This document shows positions 25,070 through 33,407 of a stretch of 64,000 nt of DNA, piece by piece. This DNA is from DASZUK01 sp963844575 (GTDB lineage Bacteria > Actinomycetota > Acidimicrobiia > Acidimicrobiales > RAAP-2): positions 992,001 to 1,056,000 of the forward strand of contig CAWJOU010000005.1 in NCBI GenBank assembly GCA_963844575.1, in the 5' to 3' direction. The notes under the pieces are model-generated. The model was not told where the DNA came from and did no database searches. It saw nothing but the letters and a program-made list of their open reading frames with translations. The translations under genes and the position numbers were made by a program. How positions within the stretch are numbered: position 1 is the stretch's first letter; each line of letters opens with the position of its first letter.

Positions 25070-27601
25070 ATGGGCGGGGCGGAAGGAGGGGACGAAGGGG
25101 ACGGCGCCGGGTCGGTCGCCGCGCCGTCGCGGCACCGGCGCCGTGACCGACGGGACCGGCCGTGGCGGTCGATCGTCTTCGCCCCGGTCGGCGACGGCGC
25201 CACCCGGCGTCGGGGTTCCGACGCGGTCAAGGTCGGCGTCGCGGTGCTGGCCGTCCTGTGCTGCTGGCTCATCAGCGGCACGCCGGCCGCCGCCCAGCTG
25301 GCCGTCCTCCACTTCCTGACGCCTGCACCGGAGGGCGTCCGGTGGCTGGTCAATACCGTCTGGTGGCTCGGGTCGGTGGGCGTCATCGTCACCCTCGGAG
25401 TCCTGGCGCTGCTGTCGAAGCGGCGCAACATCGCCCGGGACCTCCTCCTCTCCGGCCTCGTCGCCTGGTTGACCAGCGTCCTGCTGGAACTGGCCATCGG
25501 GGCGACAGGGGGCCACGTGTCGACGCCGACACTGAAGGGCATCGACCTGGTCTTCCCGGTGGCCCGGGTGGCGGCCACCGTGGCCGTCGTCTCGGCCGCG
25601 CTGCCCTACCTCAGCCGGGGGCTGCAGCGGCTGGTCGAGGTGGTCATCGCCGTCGCCGCCGTCGCCACCGTCGTCAACGGCTCCGGGTTGCCGATCAGCG
25701 TGCTGGCCAGCCTGGCCGTCGGCTGGGGAGTGGCCGCCGCCTTCCACCTGGTCTTCGGCTCGCCGCTCGGGCTGCCGTCGACCAAGGAGGTGGCCGACCT
25801 GCTGGCCGATCTCGACATCACCGCTCGTGACGTCACCGCCGCGCCCGACCAGGAATGGGGCGTGGCCCGGTTCCGGGCCGCCGACGGCGCCGGGCCGATC
25901 AACGCCTCCGTCTACGGCCGGGACGCCCACGACGCCCAGTTGCTGGCCAAGCTGTTCCGGTTCGTCGCCTACCGCGACTCCGGGCCGACGTTGACGCTGA
26001 CCCGGGTCCAGCAGGTCGAGCACGAGGCCTATCTGACCCTGCTGGCCGCCCGGTCCGGCGCCCGGGTGCCCGAGGTGCTCGCCGCCGGGACGGCCGGGTC
26101 GTCGCGGGACGCCGCGCTCGTGACCCGGCCGCCGGCCGGCACCCGGCTGGCCGATCGGTTGGCCGCGGCCACGCCGCCCGCCGGCTCGGCGGACGCGGCG
26201 GCCGGGCCGGCGCCGCTGCCGGTTCCCGATCCCGGAGTCCTGCCGGACGCGGCGGCCGACGACCTGTTCGCGCAGGTCCTGAAGCTGCGGTCGGCCCGGA
26301 TCGCCCACGGGTCGGTCAGCGGAGCGACGGTCGTCGCCGACGACCGTTCGGCCGGGCTGGTCGACTTCCGCCGGGCGACGTCGACGGGGCCAGACGAGCG
26401 GCTGGACCGGGACGTGGCCGCGGCGCTGGCGACCGCCGGCCTGGCGATGGGAGCGGAACGGGCGGTCGCCGCGGCCGACCGGGTGCTCCCGACGGACGTC
26501 CTGGCGTCGGCGCTGCCGTTCCTGCAACGGGCGGCCCTCGATCCGGTGCTGTCACGGGCGCTGCGGGGCAAGAAGGGCCTCCTGAAGGCCCTGCGCGAAG
26601 GCGGTGCCTCGGCGGCGGGGGTGGAGGTCCCGAAGCTGGCCGAGCCGCGCCGGATCAGCTGGATGACGCTGATCATGGTGGTCGGTTCCCTCATCGGCGG
26701 CTGGGCGCTGCTCGGCGTCCTGATCAACGTCTCGAAGTCGTGGGACACGATCACCGGCGCCCGCTGGGGCTGGGTGGCGGCCACGTTCGTGTTGGCTCAG
26801 CTGACGTACCCGTCGCTGGCGATCACGACGACCGGATCGATCGTCGACCCGATCTCCTACGGCCGCGTCGTCGCGCTCGAAGTGGCGAACAGCTTCGTCC
26901 AGCTGGCCGGCGGGACGATGGGCGGCCTGGCGTGCCGCGTCCGGTTCTTCCAGCAGGAGGGCTACGACGCCACCGTCGCGGTCAGCTCCGGGGCGGTCAT
27001 CTCGACGGTCAGCTGGATCGTCAAGGGCGCGCTCTTCCTCATCGCCCTGCCCATCGCCATCAGTAAGTTCCACTTCACAAAGAAGCCGACGAGCGGCGGT
27101 GGCGGCCACGGCGACCTCGTCTGGCTCATCGTCCTGATCGTCGTCGGCTGCGCCGTCCTGCTCGGCGCCGTCCTGCTCGTGCCCCGACTCCGCCGGGTGG
27201 CCCGCGACAAGCTGCGGCCGAAGCTGTCGGAGGTCTGGGCCCACCTCCGCATCCTGGCCAAGCACCCGCGGAACATGGTCGAGATCTTCGGCGGCGCGAT
27301 CCTGGCCCAGCTGCTCGTGGCCATGGCGCTCGGGGCGGCGTTGCATGCGTTCAACCAGCACCTCGGGCTGGCGCAGCTGCTCGTCGTCCTGACCCTGGCG
27401 TCGATGATCGGCGGGTTGTCGCCGGTCCCGGGCGGGATGGGGGTGGTGGAAGCCGGGATGATCCTGTGCCTCACCGCGGCCGGCATCCCGCAGACGGACG
27501 CGGTGGCCGCGACGTTCGTCCAACGGCTGTTCACGTCGTACCTGCCGCCGATCTGGGGCTGGTTCGTCCTCGTCTGGATGCGCCGCAAGGAGTACCTCTG
27601 A
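25070..27601 (+). CDS. Lysylphosphatidylglycerol synthase TM-region protein fused to a kinase-like domain
   Basis: An 843-residue fusion. Part one (about 50-235) has six hydrophobic spans. Part two (about 235-480) is soluble and kinase-like: SVYGRDAHDAQLLAKLFR and YLTLLAARSGARVPEVLAAG recall the N-lobe of protein/aminoglycoside kinases, while the catalytic loop is reduced to KLRSARIAHGSVSG and the metal loop to LVDFRRA, so it may be inactive. Part three (about 520-843) is the eight-span LPG_synthase_TM/flippase domain with GGLSPVPGGMGVVEAGM. There is no aminoacyl-transferase domain, so it should not be called a lysyl-PG synthase; lipid or lipid-linked sugar movement is more likely. TAATCT lies 9 bases before the ATG. 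Confidence 0.85.
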   Translation: MGGAEGGDEGDGAGSVAAPSRHRRRDRRDRPWRSIVFAPVGDGATRRRGSDAVKVGVAVLAVLCCWLISGTPAAAQLAVLHFLTPAPEGVRWLVNTVWWLGSVGVIVTLGVLALLSKRRNIARDLLLSGLVAWLTSVLLELAIGATGGHVSTPTLKGIDLVFPVARVAATVAVVSAALPYLSRGLQRLVEVVIAVAAVATVVNGSGLPISVLASLAVGWGVAAAFHLVFGSPLGLPSTKEVADLLADLDITARDVTAAPDQEWGVARFRAADGAGPINASVYGRDAHDAQLLAKLFRFVAYRDSGPTLTLTRVQQVEHEAYLTLLAARSGARVPEVLAAGTAGSSRDAALVTRPPAGTRLADRLAAATPPAGSADAAAGPAPLPVPDPGVLPDAAADDLFAQVLKLRSARIAHGSVSGATVVADDRSAGLVDFRRATSTGPDERLDRDVAAALATAGLAMGAERAVAAADRVLPTDVLASALPFLQRAALDPVLSRALRGKKGLLKALREGGASAAGVEVPKLAEPRRISWMTLIMVVGSLIGGWALLGVLINVSKSWDTITGARWGWVAATFVLAQLTYPSLAITTTGSIVDPISYGRVVALEVANSFVQLAGGTMGGLACRVRFFQQEGYDATVAVSSGAVISTVSWIVKGALFLIALPIAISKFHFTKKPTSGGGGHGDLVWLIVLIVVGCAVLLGAVLLVPRLRRVARDKLRPKLSEVWAHLRILAKHPRNMVEIFGGAILAQLLVAMALGAALHAFNQHLGLAQLLVVLTLASMIGGLSPVPGGMGVVEAGMILCLTAAGIPQTDAVAATFVQRLFTSYLPPIWGWFVLVWMRRKEYL

Positions 27602-28125
27602 GCCGGCGTCTGCTCGTGCTCTGCACCGGGAACGCCGCCCGTTCGGTGATGGCCGGGTTCATGCTCGAGTACCTGTCCGAGGTCACCGGTGCCGGCCTCC
27701 GGGTGGCCACGGCCGGGACGCATGTCGTCGACGGCCAGCCGGTGAGCCATCGCACCCGGTCGGCCATCGCGGCGATCGAGGAGCTCGCCGACGTGCCGAC
27801 GGCCCGCCATCGCAGCCGGCAGCTCGACCCGTCCGAGCTCGACCGGGCCGACGTCGTTGTCGCCATGGAGGCCGACCACGTCCGCTACGTCCGCCGCCGC
27901 CACCCGGAGGCCGCGGCCCGGACGGCCACCCTGCGGCGGCTGTGCCGCGACCTGCCGCCCGGTCCGGCCCCGCTGCGCGCTCGGGTGGCCGCGCTCGATC
28001 TCGCCGCGGTGACGCTGACCGACGACGAGGACGTCGACGACCCGGCTGGCCATGACGACGACGTCTACGTCGCCTGCGCCCGCCAGCTCTGGGCGCTCTG
28101 CCAGCAGCTCGTCGATCGGCTCTGA
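27598..28125 (+). CDS. Low-molecular-weight protein-tyrosine phosphatase, apparent CTG start
   Basis: A 175-residue LMW phosphatase/arsenate reductase-fold protein. The P-loop is LVLCTGNAARS (Cys9, Arg15, CX5R) and a late DDPAGHDDDVY supplies the acid. No ATG, GTG or TTG lies at a sensible place: GTG at 27616 would remove the first strand, and the next in-frame upstream GTG is 130 bases inside the preceding gene. A CTG at 27598 has AAGGAG 5 bases upstream and overlaps the preceding stop as CTGA, so it is the best start. Context suggests coupling to the membrane fusion protein. Confidence 0.8.
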   Translation: MSRRLLVLCTGNAARSVMAGFMLEYLSEVTGAGLRVATAGTHVVDGQPVSHRTRSAIAAIEELADVPTARHRSRQLDPSELDRADVVVAMEADHVRYVRRRHPEAAARTATLRRLCRDLPPGPAPLRARVAALDLAAVTLTDDEDVDDPAGHDDDVYVACARQLWALCQQLVDRL

Positions 28126-28157
28126 CAGCCGGGCGGCGGGTGGCCGACGAGATGTCG

Positions 28158-28221
28158 TTGTCGCGCCCTTTGCAGAATTGGCGCGCCCGGGGTGGGGTGA
28201 ATTCTGCAAAGGGCGCGACAA
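28158..28221. repeat. Perfect 22-bp inverted repeat (20-base loop)
   Basis: Two 22-base arms (28158-28179 and 28200-28221), starting TTGTCGCGCCC and ending CTGCAAAGGGCGCGACAA, are exact reverse complements around a G/C-rich 20-base loop. It lies between the convergent phosphatase and TetR genes. It could be a two-way terminator, a REP/MITE-like element, or a recombination site. No second copy was noticed in the window. Confidence 0.85.
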
Positions 28222-28275
28222 AGCAATGCACCGCGATACGGGCGTGGCACCGACCGTGAGCCGCCCGGCACCGGC

Positions 28276-28336
28276 GTGAACTAGTCGGCCGGGGCGGTGA
28301 ACTAGTCGGCTGGGCGGTGAATCAGTCGGCGTGGAC
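28276..28336 (-). repeat. Tandem repeat over the TetR stop codon
   Basis: Three copies of a 20-21-bp unit (core GTGAACTAGTCGGC, at 28276, 28297 and 28317). The copy at 28317 contains the TetR stop (TCA on the plus strand); the other two carry a TAG at the same place on the minus strand. Confidence 0.8.
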
Positions 28337-29011
28337 GGACCGGAGCCCGGCCCAAGCCAGGTCGGCCAGTCGTCCAGCGAGCCGCCGGGCCTCGACGTCG
28401 GCGGTGACCGGGTCGAGGCCGCCGTTCGACGCGGCCCGCTCGGCCCGGGCGGCCATCCACTGGCGACTGGCGCCCTCGGCCATGCCGACGACGGCGTAGG
28501 CCAGGAACCGCCGGTGCTCGGGGTCGAGGCCGGCGGCGATGAGCGGGTCGATGGCCAGGGCGATGGCGTCCTCGACGCGTCGCAGGGCGTCGCCGAGCTC
28601 CTCGTCACCGGCGTCGTCGCGGCCGTAGAGGAGGCGGAACGCGGCCTCGTGGGTGACGACCATGTGGAAGTAGGCGGCGAAGCCCCGCTCGACCTGCTGG
28701 CGGGGACCATCGGCCGACGCAGTCGCCTCGCTGACCGCGGTGAGCAGGTCGTGGGCGACGGAGTCGACGAGCTCCAGGTAGAGGGCGCGCTTGGACGAGA
28801 AGTGCTGGTAGAGCAGCGGCTTGGTCACACCGGCGGCCTCCGCGACGTCGTCCATCGTCGTCGCTCGGTAACCGCGGTCGGCGAAGAGCCGGAGAGCGAC
28901 CGTGAAGAGCTGCTGCCGTCGTTCGCCGGCCGTCAGTCGCCGCACCGGGCGGTCGCCGTCGCCGTACGGTTCGCCTGTCCCGACAGCGCCTGGCCGCACC
29001 GCTCGTGCCAT
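28322..29011 (-). CDS. TetR/AcrR-family transcriptional regulator
   Basis: A 229-residue one-component repressor. The HTH is at about 30-75: FTVALRLFADRGYRATTMDDVAEAAGVTKPLLYQHFSSK reads as the standard TetR three-helix unit. The C-terminal ligand domain (80-225) is of the common actinobacterial type, with FAAYFHMVVTHEAAFRLLYGR. It is 11 bases downstream of a glycosyltransferase on the same strand. Ligand and targets unknown. Its 3' end is tandemly repeated. Confidence 0.9.
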   Translation of the reverse strand: MARAVRPGAVGTGEPYGDGDRPVRRLTAGERRQQLFTVALRLFADRGYRATTMDDVAEAAGVTKPLLYQHFSSKRALYLELVDSVAHDLLTAVSEATASADGPRQQVERGFAAYFHMVVTHEAAFRLLYGRDDAGDEELGDALRRVEDAIALAIDPLIAAGLDPEHRRFLAYAVVGMAEGASRQWMAARAERAASNGGLDPVTADVEARRLAGRLADLAWAGLRSVHAD

Positions 29012-29022
29012 CGAGGACGAGG

Positions 29023-30048
29023 CTACCCGAGCACGGTGGCCAGCCGGCCTGGCAGGTCGGCGAGCGAGAAGTGGGCCCGGGCGACGGCGGCGTTGTGGGC
29101 GACGACGTCGGGATCAGGGCGGTCGAACCAGCCGGCCAGCGAACGGGGGTCGGCGGCGTCGAACCAGCGGAAGCCGAAGGCGGCCAGCTCCCGGGCGACC
29201 GGGTACCAGCCGACGGCGAGCGGGCGCCGGTGGACGGCCGACTCGACGGTCGGGTTGCCGAACCCCTCCCACGTCGACGGCAGGACGACCGCGTCGCCGG
29301 CCGCGTAGGCGTCGGCCATCGTCACGGGGCCTGTCGTCCCCGGCGGCGCGCCGTGGCGGACCGGGCAGCGGGCGCCGGCGAGCCGCCGGTCGAGCTCGGG
29401 GCCGTAGCCGTCCTCGGCCGGCCCGAGGAGCCAGTACGTGGCCTCGGCGGCCTCGGCCAGCGCGAGGCCGGCGGCGATGTTCTTGCGGGCGAGGGCGCGG
29501 GTCGGCTGGAGGACGAGCCGGTCCGGCGCGGCCAGCCCGAGCGCGGCCCGCGTCAGCTCCCGCCGTCCGGGCACCGGGTCGACGTCGAACGCGTTGTAGA
29601 CGGTCACCGCGTCGATGCCGCGGTCAGCCAGCTGGCGGCGGCTCAGCTCGTTGATCGTCACGTGCCGCCACGCCGGGTCGTCCGGGGGGCCCGGCCGGTC
29701 GGCGAGGTGCGGCCGCTGCCACGGCAGGTCGTGGTGGTGGAGGACGGCCGGCCGGCCCCGCAGGGCGGCCGCGACCACCGACGCGGCGGCCGGGTTGAGC
29801 GGGAGCGAGCAGAGGTTCTCGACGACGACGACATCGGCGCCGGCCAACACGGCCTCGACCTCGTCGGCGGTCGGCGGGTCGGCCGCGTCGATGGCCAGGC
29901 CCGGCAGGCGGTGGTCGACCGGCCCCTCGCCGGCGATCGTCGTCACGCGGTGCCCGAGCTGCTCGGCCGCCCACGCCCACTTCGCCGCCTCGACCGAGAC
30001 GCCGTCGATGCCGCCGAGCCGGAACGAGACGATGGCGACGGTCGACAC
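29023..30048 (-). CDS. GT4-type glycosyltransferase
   Basis: A 341-residue GT-B glycosyltransferase. The N-terminal Rossmann part starts AIVSFRLGGIDGVSVEAAKWA, and the C-terminal nucleotide-sugar domain carries LQPTRALARKNIAAGLALA and the late motif PSTWEGFGNPTVESAVHRRPL, with the EX7E pair Glu of WEGFGNPTVE. These features fit GT family 4, retaining enzymes using GDP- or UDP-sugars. The divergent gmd gene makes GDP-4-keto-6-deoxymannose, so surface or lipid glycan assembly is likely. The GTG start is 6 bases after a minus-strand TAAGGT (30055-30060), so the message is probably leaderless. Confidence 0.87.
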   Translation of the reverse strand: MSTVAIVSFRLGGIDGVSVEAAKWAWAAEQLGHRVTTIAGEGPVDHRLPGLAIDAADPPTADEVEAVLAGADVVVVENLCSLPLNPAAASVVAAALRGRPAVLHHHDLPWQRPHLADRPGPPDDPAWRHVTINELSRRQLADRGIDAVTVYNAFDVDPVPGRRELTRAALGLAAPDRLVLQPTRALARKNIAAGLALAEAAEATYWLLGPAEDGYGPELDRRLAGARCPVRHGAPPGTTGPVTMADAYAAGDAVVLPSTWEGFGNPTVESAVHRRPLAVGWYPVARELAAFGFRWFDAADPRSLAGWFDRPDPDVVAHNAAVARAHFSLADLPGRLATVLG

Positions 30049-30054
30049 GGCCGC

Positions 30055-30060
30055 ACCTTA
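30055..30060 (-). promoter_or_regulatory. Leaderless -10 of the glycosyltransferase
   Basis: TAAGGT on the minus strand, 6 bases before the GTG at 30048. No ribosome site fits between them. Confidence 0.5.
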
Positions 30061-30091
30061 CGGGCGGACGGGGGCGCGGGTTGCCGTGAGG

Positions 30092-30097
30092 TACCGT
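30092..30097 (+). promoter_or_regulatory. Near-leaderless -10 of gmd
   Basis: TACCGT on the plus strand, 8 bases before the ATG at 30106. The same hexamer serves cysS. The spacer TGAAAACC has no ribosome site. Confidence 0.5.
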
Positions 30098-30105
30098 TGA
30101 AAACC

Positions 30106-31077
30106 ATGCCCAAGCGAGCATTGATCACCGGCGTCACCGGTCAGGACGGGTCGTACCTGGCGGAGTTCCTGCTGGAGCAGGGGTACGAGGTCATCGGGGT
30201 GGTGCGGCGGTCGAGCACGGTCAACTTCGAACGGATCGCCCACATCCAGGACCGCCTCACGTTGGTGGCGGGGGATCTGCTCGACGAGGGGTCGCTGGTG
30301 GCGGTCCTGCGCGACCACCGACCGGAAGAGGTCTACAACCTGGCGGCGCAGTCGTTCGTGCAGACGAGCTGGAGCCAGCCGGTGCTGACGGGCGAGACGA
30401 CGGCGCTGGGCGTCACGCGGCTGCTCGACGCGATCCGCACGGTCGACCCGGGGATCCGCTTCTACCAGGCGAGCTCGTCGGAGATGTTCGGCAAGGTCCA
30501 GGAGGTCCCCCAGCGCGAGTCGACGCCGCTCTACCCGCGCAGCCCGTACGGGGTGGCCAAGGTCTACGGCCACTGGATCACGGTCAACTACCGGGAGAGC
30601 TACGACCTCCATGCGTCGTCGGGCATGCTCTTCAACCACGAGTCGCCGCGCCGCGGCCTCGAGTTCGTCACCCGCAAGGTGACGCACGGTGCGGCGCGCA
30701 TCGCGTGCGGCCTCGGCGACAAGCTGCCGCTCGGCAACCTCGACGCCCAGCGCGACTGGGGGTTCGCGGCGGACTACGTGCGGGCGATGTGGCTCATGCT
30801 GCAGCAGGACACGCCGGACGACTACGTCGTGGCGACCGGTGAGACGCATCCGGTCCGCGAGCTCTGCGAGCTGGCGTTCGCGGCGGCCGGTCTCGACTGG
30901 GAGCAGCACGTCGTCGTCGACGAGCGGTTCCTCCGGCCGGCCGAGGTCGACCTGCTGGTCGGTGACCCGACGAAAGCCGAGCAGGGCCTCGGCTGGCACC
31001 GCGAGGTCGACTTCCCCGGGCTGGTCGCGATGATGGTCGAAGCCGACCTGGCGCTGGTCCGCAGCCAATTGCGCTGA
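30106..31077 (+). CDS. gmd: GDP-mannose 4,6-dehydratase
   Basis: A 323-residue extended SDR that turns GDP-D-mannose into GDP-4-keto-6-deoxy-D-mannose, precursor of GDP-rhamnose, fucose and related sugars. The NADP motif is ITGVTGQDGSYLAEFLL (7-23), the catalytic set lies in YQASSSEMFGK and YPRSPYGVAKVYGHW, and the substrate loop is NHESPRRG and GNLDAQRDWGFA, all diagnostic of Gmd. It is divergent from a GT4 transferase. The frame is open far upstream but the ATG at 30106 begins the conserved Rossmann strand. No reductase partner (Rmd, Fcl) is in the window. Confidence 0.95.
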   Translation: MPKRALITGVTGQDGSYLAEFLLEQGYEVIGVVRRSSTVNFERIAHIQDRLTLVAGDLLDEGSLVAVLRDHRPEEVYNLAAQSFVQTSWSQPVLTGETTALGVTRLLDAIRTVDPGIRFYQASSSEMFGKVQEVPQRESTPLYPRSPYGVAKVYGHWITVNYRESYDLHASSGMLFNHESPRRGLEFVTRKVTHGAARIACGLGDKLPLGNLDAQRDWGFAADYVRAMWLMLQQDTPDDYVVATGETHPVRELCELAFAAAGLDWEQHVVVDERFLRPAEVDLLVGDPTKAEQGLGWHREVDFPGLVAMMVEADLALVRSQLR

Positions 31078-31099
31078 ACCGCTCGGTGATGGGCACCCG

Positions 31100-31915
31100 G
31101 TGATCGCCACCATCACGGCCGATCCGTTCGGGGTGCTGGCGGCGTTCGGCGCCGGCATCCTCTCGTTCCTCTCGCCGTGCGTCCTGCCGCTCGTCCCGGG
31201 CTACGTCTCGATGGTCTCGGGCCTGTCGGCCGCCGAGCTCGAGGCTGGTCAGGGGGGCGCGGCGGCGAGCGGCCCGCGGCCGCTGGCGCCGCTGCTGCGC
31301 GGTATCGGCCTGTTCATCGCCGGGTTCACGATCGTCTTCGTCGCCCTCGGCGCGGCGGCGTCGGGTGTCGGCCACGTCCTCGACACGCACAAGGCGACGC
31401 TGACGACGGTGGCCGGCGGGATCGTCGTCGTCATGGGCGTGGTCCTCCTCGTCGGCGCGCTGCCGGCGGGCTTCTGGGCCCGGGCCGGCGTCGGGCCGCT
31501 CCGGCGCGTCTTTTCGGACCACCGGTTCCAGCTCCGGCCGTCGACGCTCGGTGTCTGGGCGGCACCGCTGATGGGCATGGCGTTCGCGTTCGCCTGGACG
31601 CCGTGCATCGGGCCGGTGCTGGCGGCTGTGCTGGCGCTGGCCTACGACCGGTCGACGCTGTCGGGGGGCGTCGTGCTGCTGTTCGCCTACTCCCTCGGCC
31701 TCGGCGTGCCGTTCCTCGTCACCGGGCTGGCGTTCAACCGGCTGACGTCGTTCTACGGGCGGGCCCGTCGCGGGCTGTGGATCGTCCACCTCGTCGCCGG
31801 CGGCGTGCTCGTCGCCTTCGGCATCCTCTTGCTCACCGGCCAGCTCAGCTGGCTGTCGAGCCAGTTCTCCGACCTCCTCAACCACCTCGGGCTCGAGCGG
31901 CTCACCCGGAGCTGA
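31100..31915 (+). CDS. ccdA: CcdA-type thiol-disulfide membrane carrier
   Basis: A 271-residue membrane protein of the DsbD/CcdA family that carries electrons from cytoplasmic thioredoxin to the outside, keeping apocytochrome c cysteines reduced. The two redox Cys are in FLSPCVLPLVPGY (near 27) and AWTPCIGPVLA (near 170), each in the conserved Pro-Cys context. Six or so hydrophobic spans fit. It opens the cytochrome c block and probably feeds CcmG. Start GTG at 31100, 22 bases after gmd. Actinobacteria with System II also use CcdA, here it is paired with System I genes. Confidence 0.92.
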   Translation: MIATITADPFGVLAAFGAGILSFLSPCVLPLVPGYVSMVSGLSAAELEAGQGGAAASGPRPLAPLLRGIGLFIAGFTIVFVALGAAASGVGHVLDTHKATLTTVAGGIVVVMGVVLLVGALPAGFWARAGVGPLRRVFSDHRFQLRPSTLGVWAAPLMGMAFAFAWTPCIGPVLAAVLALAYDRSTLSGGVVLLFAYSLGLGVPFLVTGLAFNRLTSFYGRARRGLWIVHLVAGGVLVAFGILLLTGQLSWLSSQFSDLLNHLGLERLTRS

Positions 31916-31973
31916 GCGCCGCCGGCGTGCGGGCGAGGCCCGGGGGCCGGGAAAAGGGCCGCTGACCCCCTGC

Positions 31974-32004
31974 TTGGATTCGGTCGACCGGACCCCCGTA
32001 GCAT
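31974..32004 (+). promoter_or_regulatory. Possible promoter of the ccm operon
   Basis: TTGGAT (31974-31979), 19 bases, TAGCAT (31999-32004). The -10 overlaps the first candidate ccmA ATG (32003); the predicted start near 32011 would favour the in-frame ATG at 32018. Confidence 0.4.
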
Positions 32005-32749
32005 GGCGGGGAAGGTCATGGCGCCCGCTGTCCATCTCCGTTCCGCCGTCGCGCTCGCCGGCCGGTTCCCCGCCCTCTCCGGGGTCGACCTCTCGGTCGA
32101 CATCGGCGAGGTCGTCGTCGTCGTCGGGCCGAACGGCGCGGGCAAGACGAGCCTGCTGCGGACGTGCGCCGGCCTGCTGGCGGTGACGTCGGGGGAGGCG
32201 TCGGTGCTCGGCCACGACCTGCGGGACGATCGGACCGCGGTGCGGCTCGAGGTCGGCCTGCTCGGCCACGCGGCCCCGCTCTATGACGAGCTGACCGCGG
32301 CGGAGAACGTCCGGTTCGCGGTGCGGGCAGCCGGCCGGCCGACCGGCCGGGTCGACCCGGCGCTCGACCGGCTCGGCCTGACCGGCCGGCTGCGGCGGAC
32401 GGCGGTCGGCCGCCTCTCGGCCGGCCAGCGCCGGCGGGTGGCGCTGGCGTCGCTCGTCGCCCGCGGTCCGAGGCTGTGGCTGCTCGACGAACCGCACGCC
32501 GGGCTGGACGCCGGCGCCCGGGACCTGCTGGCCGAGCTCGTCGCCGAGGCCGTCGCCGGCGGTGCGGCAGTGCTCTTCTCGTCGCACGAGCCGGAGCTGG
32601 CGGTGCCGCTGGCCGACCGGGTCGTCACGATGGTCGGCGGCCGGGTCAGCGACGAGCGGCGGGGTGGTCGGCGGGCGCCGCTGGCCGCGGTCCCGTCCCC
32701 GCCGCCAGCATCATCGAGGAGCGACGGGGGGAGCACGCATGTGGCGTGA
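32003..32749 (+). CDS. ccmA: Heme/cytochrome c maturation ABC ATPase CcmA
   Basis: A 248-residue ABC ATPase, partner of CcmB/CcmC in releasing holo-CcmE. Walker A is VGPNGAGKTSLL (near 43), the Q-loop region VGLLGHAAPLYDELT, the signature LSAGQRRRVALAS and Walker B RLWLLDEPHAGLD are intact, and the switch His is in SSHEPE. The HAAPLYDELTAAENVRF stretch is typical of CcmA. Start: ATG 32003 has no ribosome site and lies in a putative -10; ATG 32018 is an alternative. The C-terminal 25 residues are a polar tail overlapping ccmB by 11 bases. Confidence 0.93.
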   Translation: MAGKVMAPAVHLRSAVALAGRFPALSGVDLSVDIGEVVVVVGPNGAGKTSLLRTCAGLLAVTSGEASVLGHDLRDDRTAVRLEVGLLGHAAPLYDELTAAENVRFAVRAAGRPTGRVDPALDRLGLTGRLRRTAVGRLSAGQRRRVALASLVARGPRLWLLDEPHAGLDAGARDLLAELVAEAVAGGAAVLFSSHEPELAVPLADRVVTMVGGRVSDERRGGRRAPLAAVPSPPPASSRSDGGSTHVA

Positions 32750-33407
32750 CGCACTGCTCGTCTGTGGCAAGGACCTGCGCATCGAAGCCCGGTCGCGGGT
32801 CGCGCTCTGGCAGGTGCTGCCGTTCGCCCTCCTCGTCCTCGTCCTCTTCGCCTTCGCCCTCGGTCCCGGACCGTCGGCGCTCAAAGCGGCCGCGCCCGGG
32901 CTCTTCTGGCTGGCCGTTCTCTTCTCGACGGTGCTCGCGACGCAGCGGAGCTTCGCCATCGAGTCCGGCGAGGGCACCCGGGACGGGCTCCGGCTGTCGG
33001 GCATCGACCCGGCGGGCATCTTCCTCGGCAAGGCCGCGGCGGTCGCCCTGCAGCTCGCGGTCCTCCAGGTCGTCCTGTGGGCCGGCGTGACCCTGTTCTT
33101 CGGCGTCCGGGTCCACGTCGTCTGGCTGGCCGTCGTCGCGTCGCTGCTCGCGACCATCGGGCTCGCCGCGGCGGGGGTCATCTACGGCGCGCTCTCGGCC
33201 GGGCTCCGGGTGCGCGAGACGCTGCTGCCGCTGCTCGTCCTGCCGATCCTCGCTCCGGTGCTGCTCGCCGGCTCCCGGGCGTGGGAGGCCGCGATCAACG
33301 GCTCGGTGGCGACCGGCGCGCCGTGGCTCCGGGTGCTCGGGCCGTTCGCCGCGGTCTACGTCGTCGTCGGGATGGTCCTCTACGGCCCGCTGCAGGAGGC
33401 CGGATGA
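32739..33407 (+). CDS. ccmB: Heme exporter protein CcmB
   Basis: A 222-residue membrane protein with six predicted spans, the permease-like partner of CcmA. Family marks are LRIEARSRVALWQVLPF at the start and the conserved FSTVLATQRSFAIESGEGTRDGLRLSG cytoplasmic loop. It overlaps ccmA and, by ATGA, ccmC. GGGGGGAG lies about 5 bases before the ATG. System I proteins are typical of Proteobacteria, Deinococcota and some deep Actinobacteria. Confidence 0.93.
   Translation: MWRDALLVCGKDLRIEARSRVALWQVLPFALLVLVLFAFALGPGPSALKAAAPGLFWLAVLFSTVLATQRSFAIESGEGTRDGLRLSGIDPAGIFLGKAAAVALQLAVLQVVLWAGVTLFFGVRVHVVWLAVVASLLATIGLAAAGVIYGALSAGLRVRETLLPLLVLPILAPVLLAGSRAWEAAINGSVATGAPWLRVLGPFAAVYVVVGMVLYGPLQEAG

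Noticed and set aside
27466..27597. Extending the tyrosine phosphatase to the GTG at 27466
   Set aside because: The extra 44 residues would be antisense-quality sequence inside the preceding membrane-protein gene and have no family match.
25070..27601. Annotation as lysylphosphatidylglycerol synthase
   Set aside because: Only the membrane domain is shared; the aminoacyl-transferase domain is missing.
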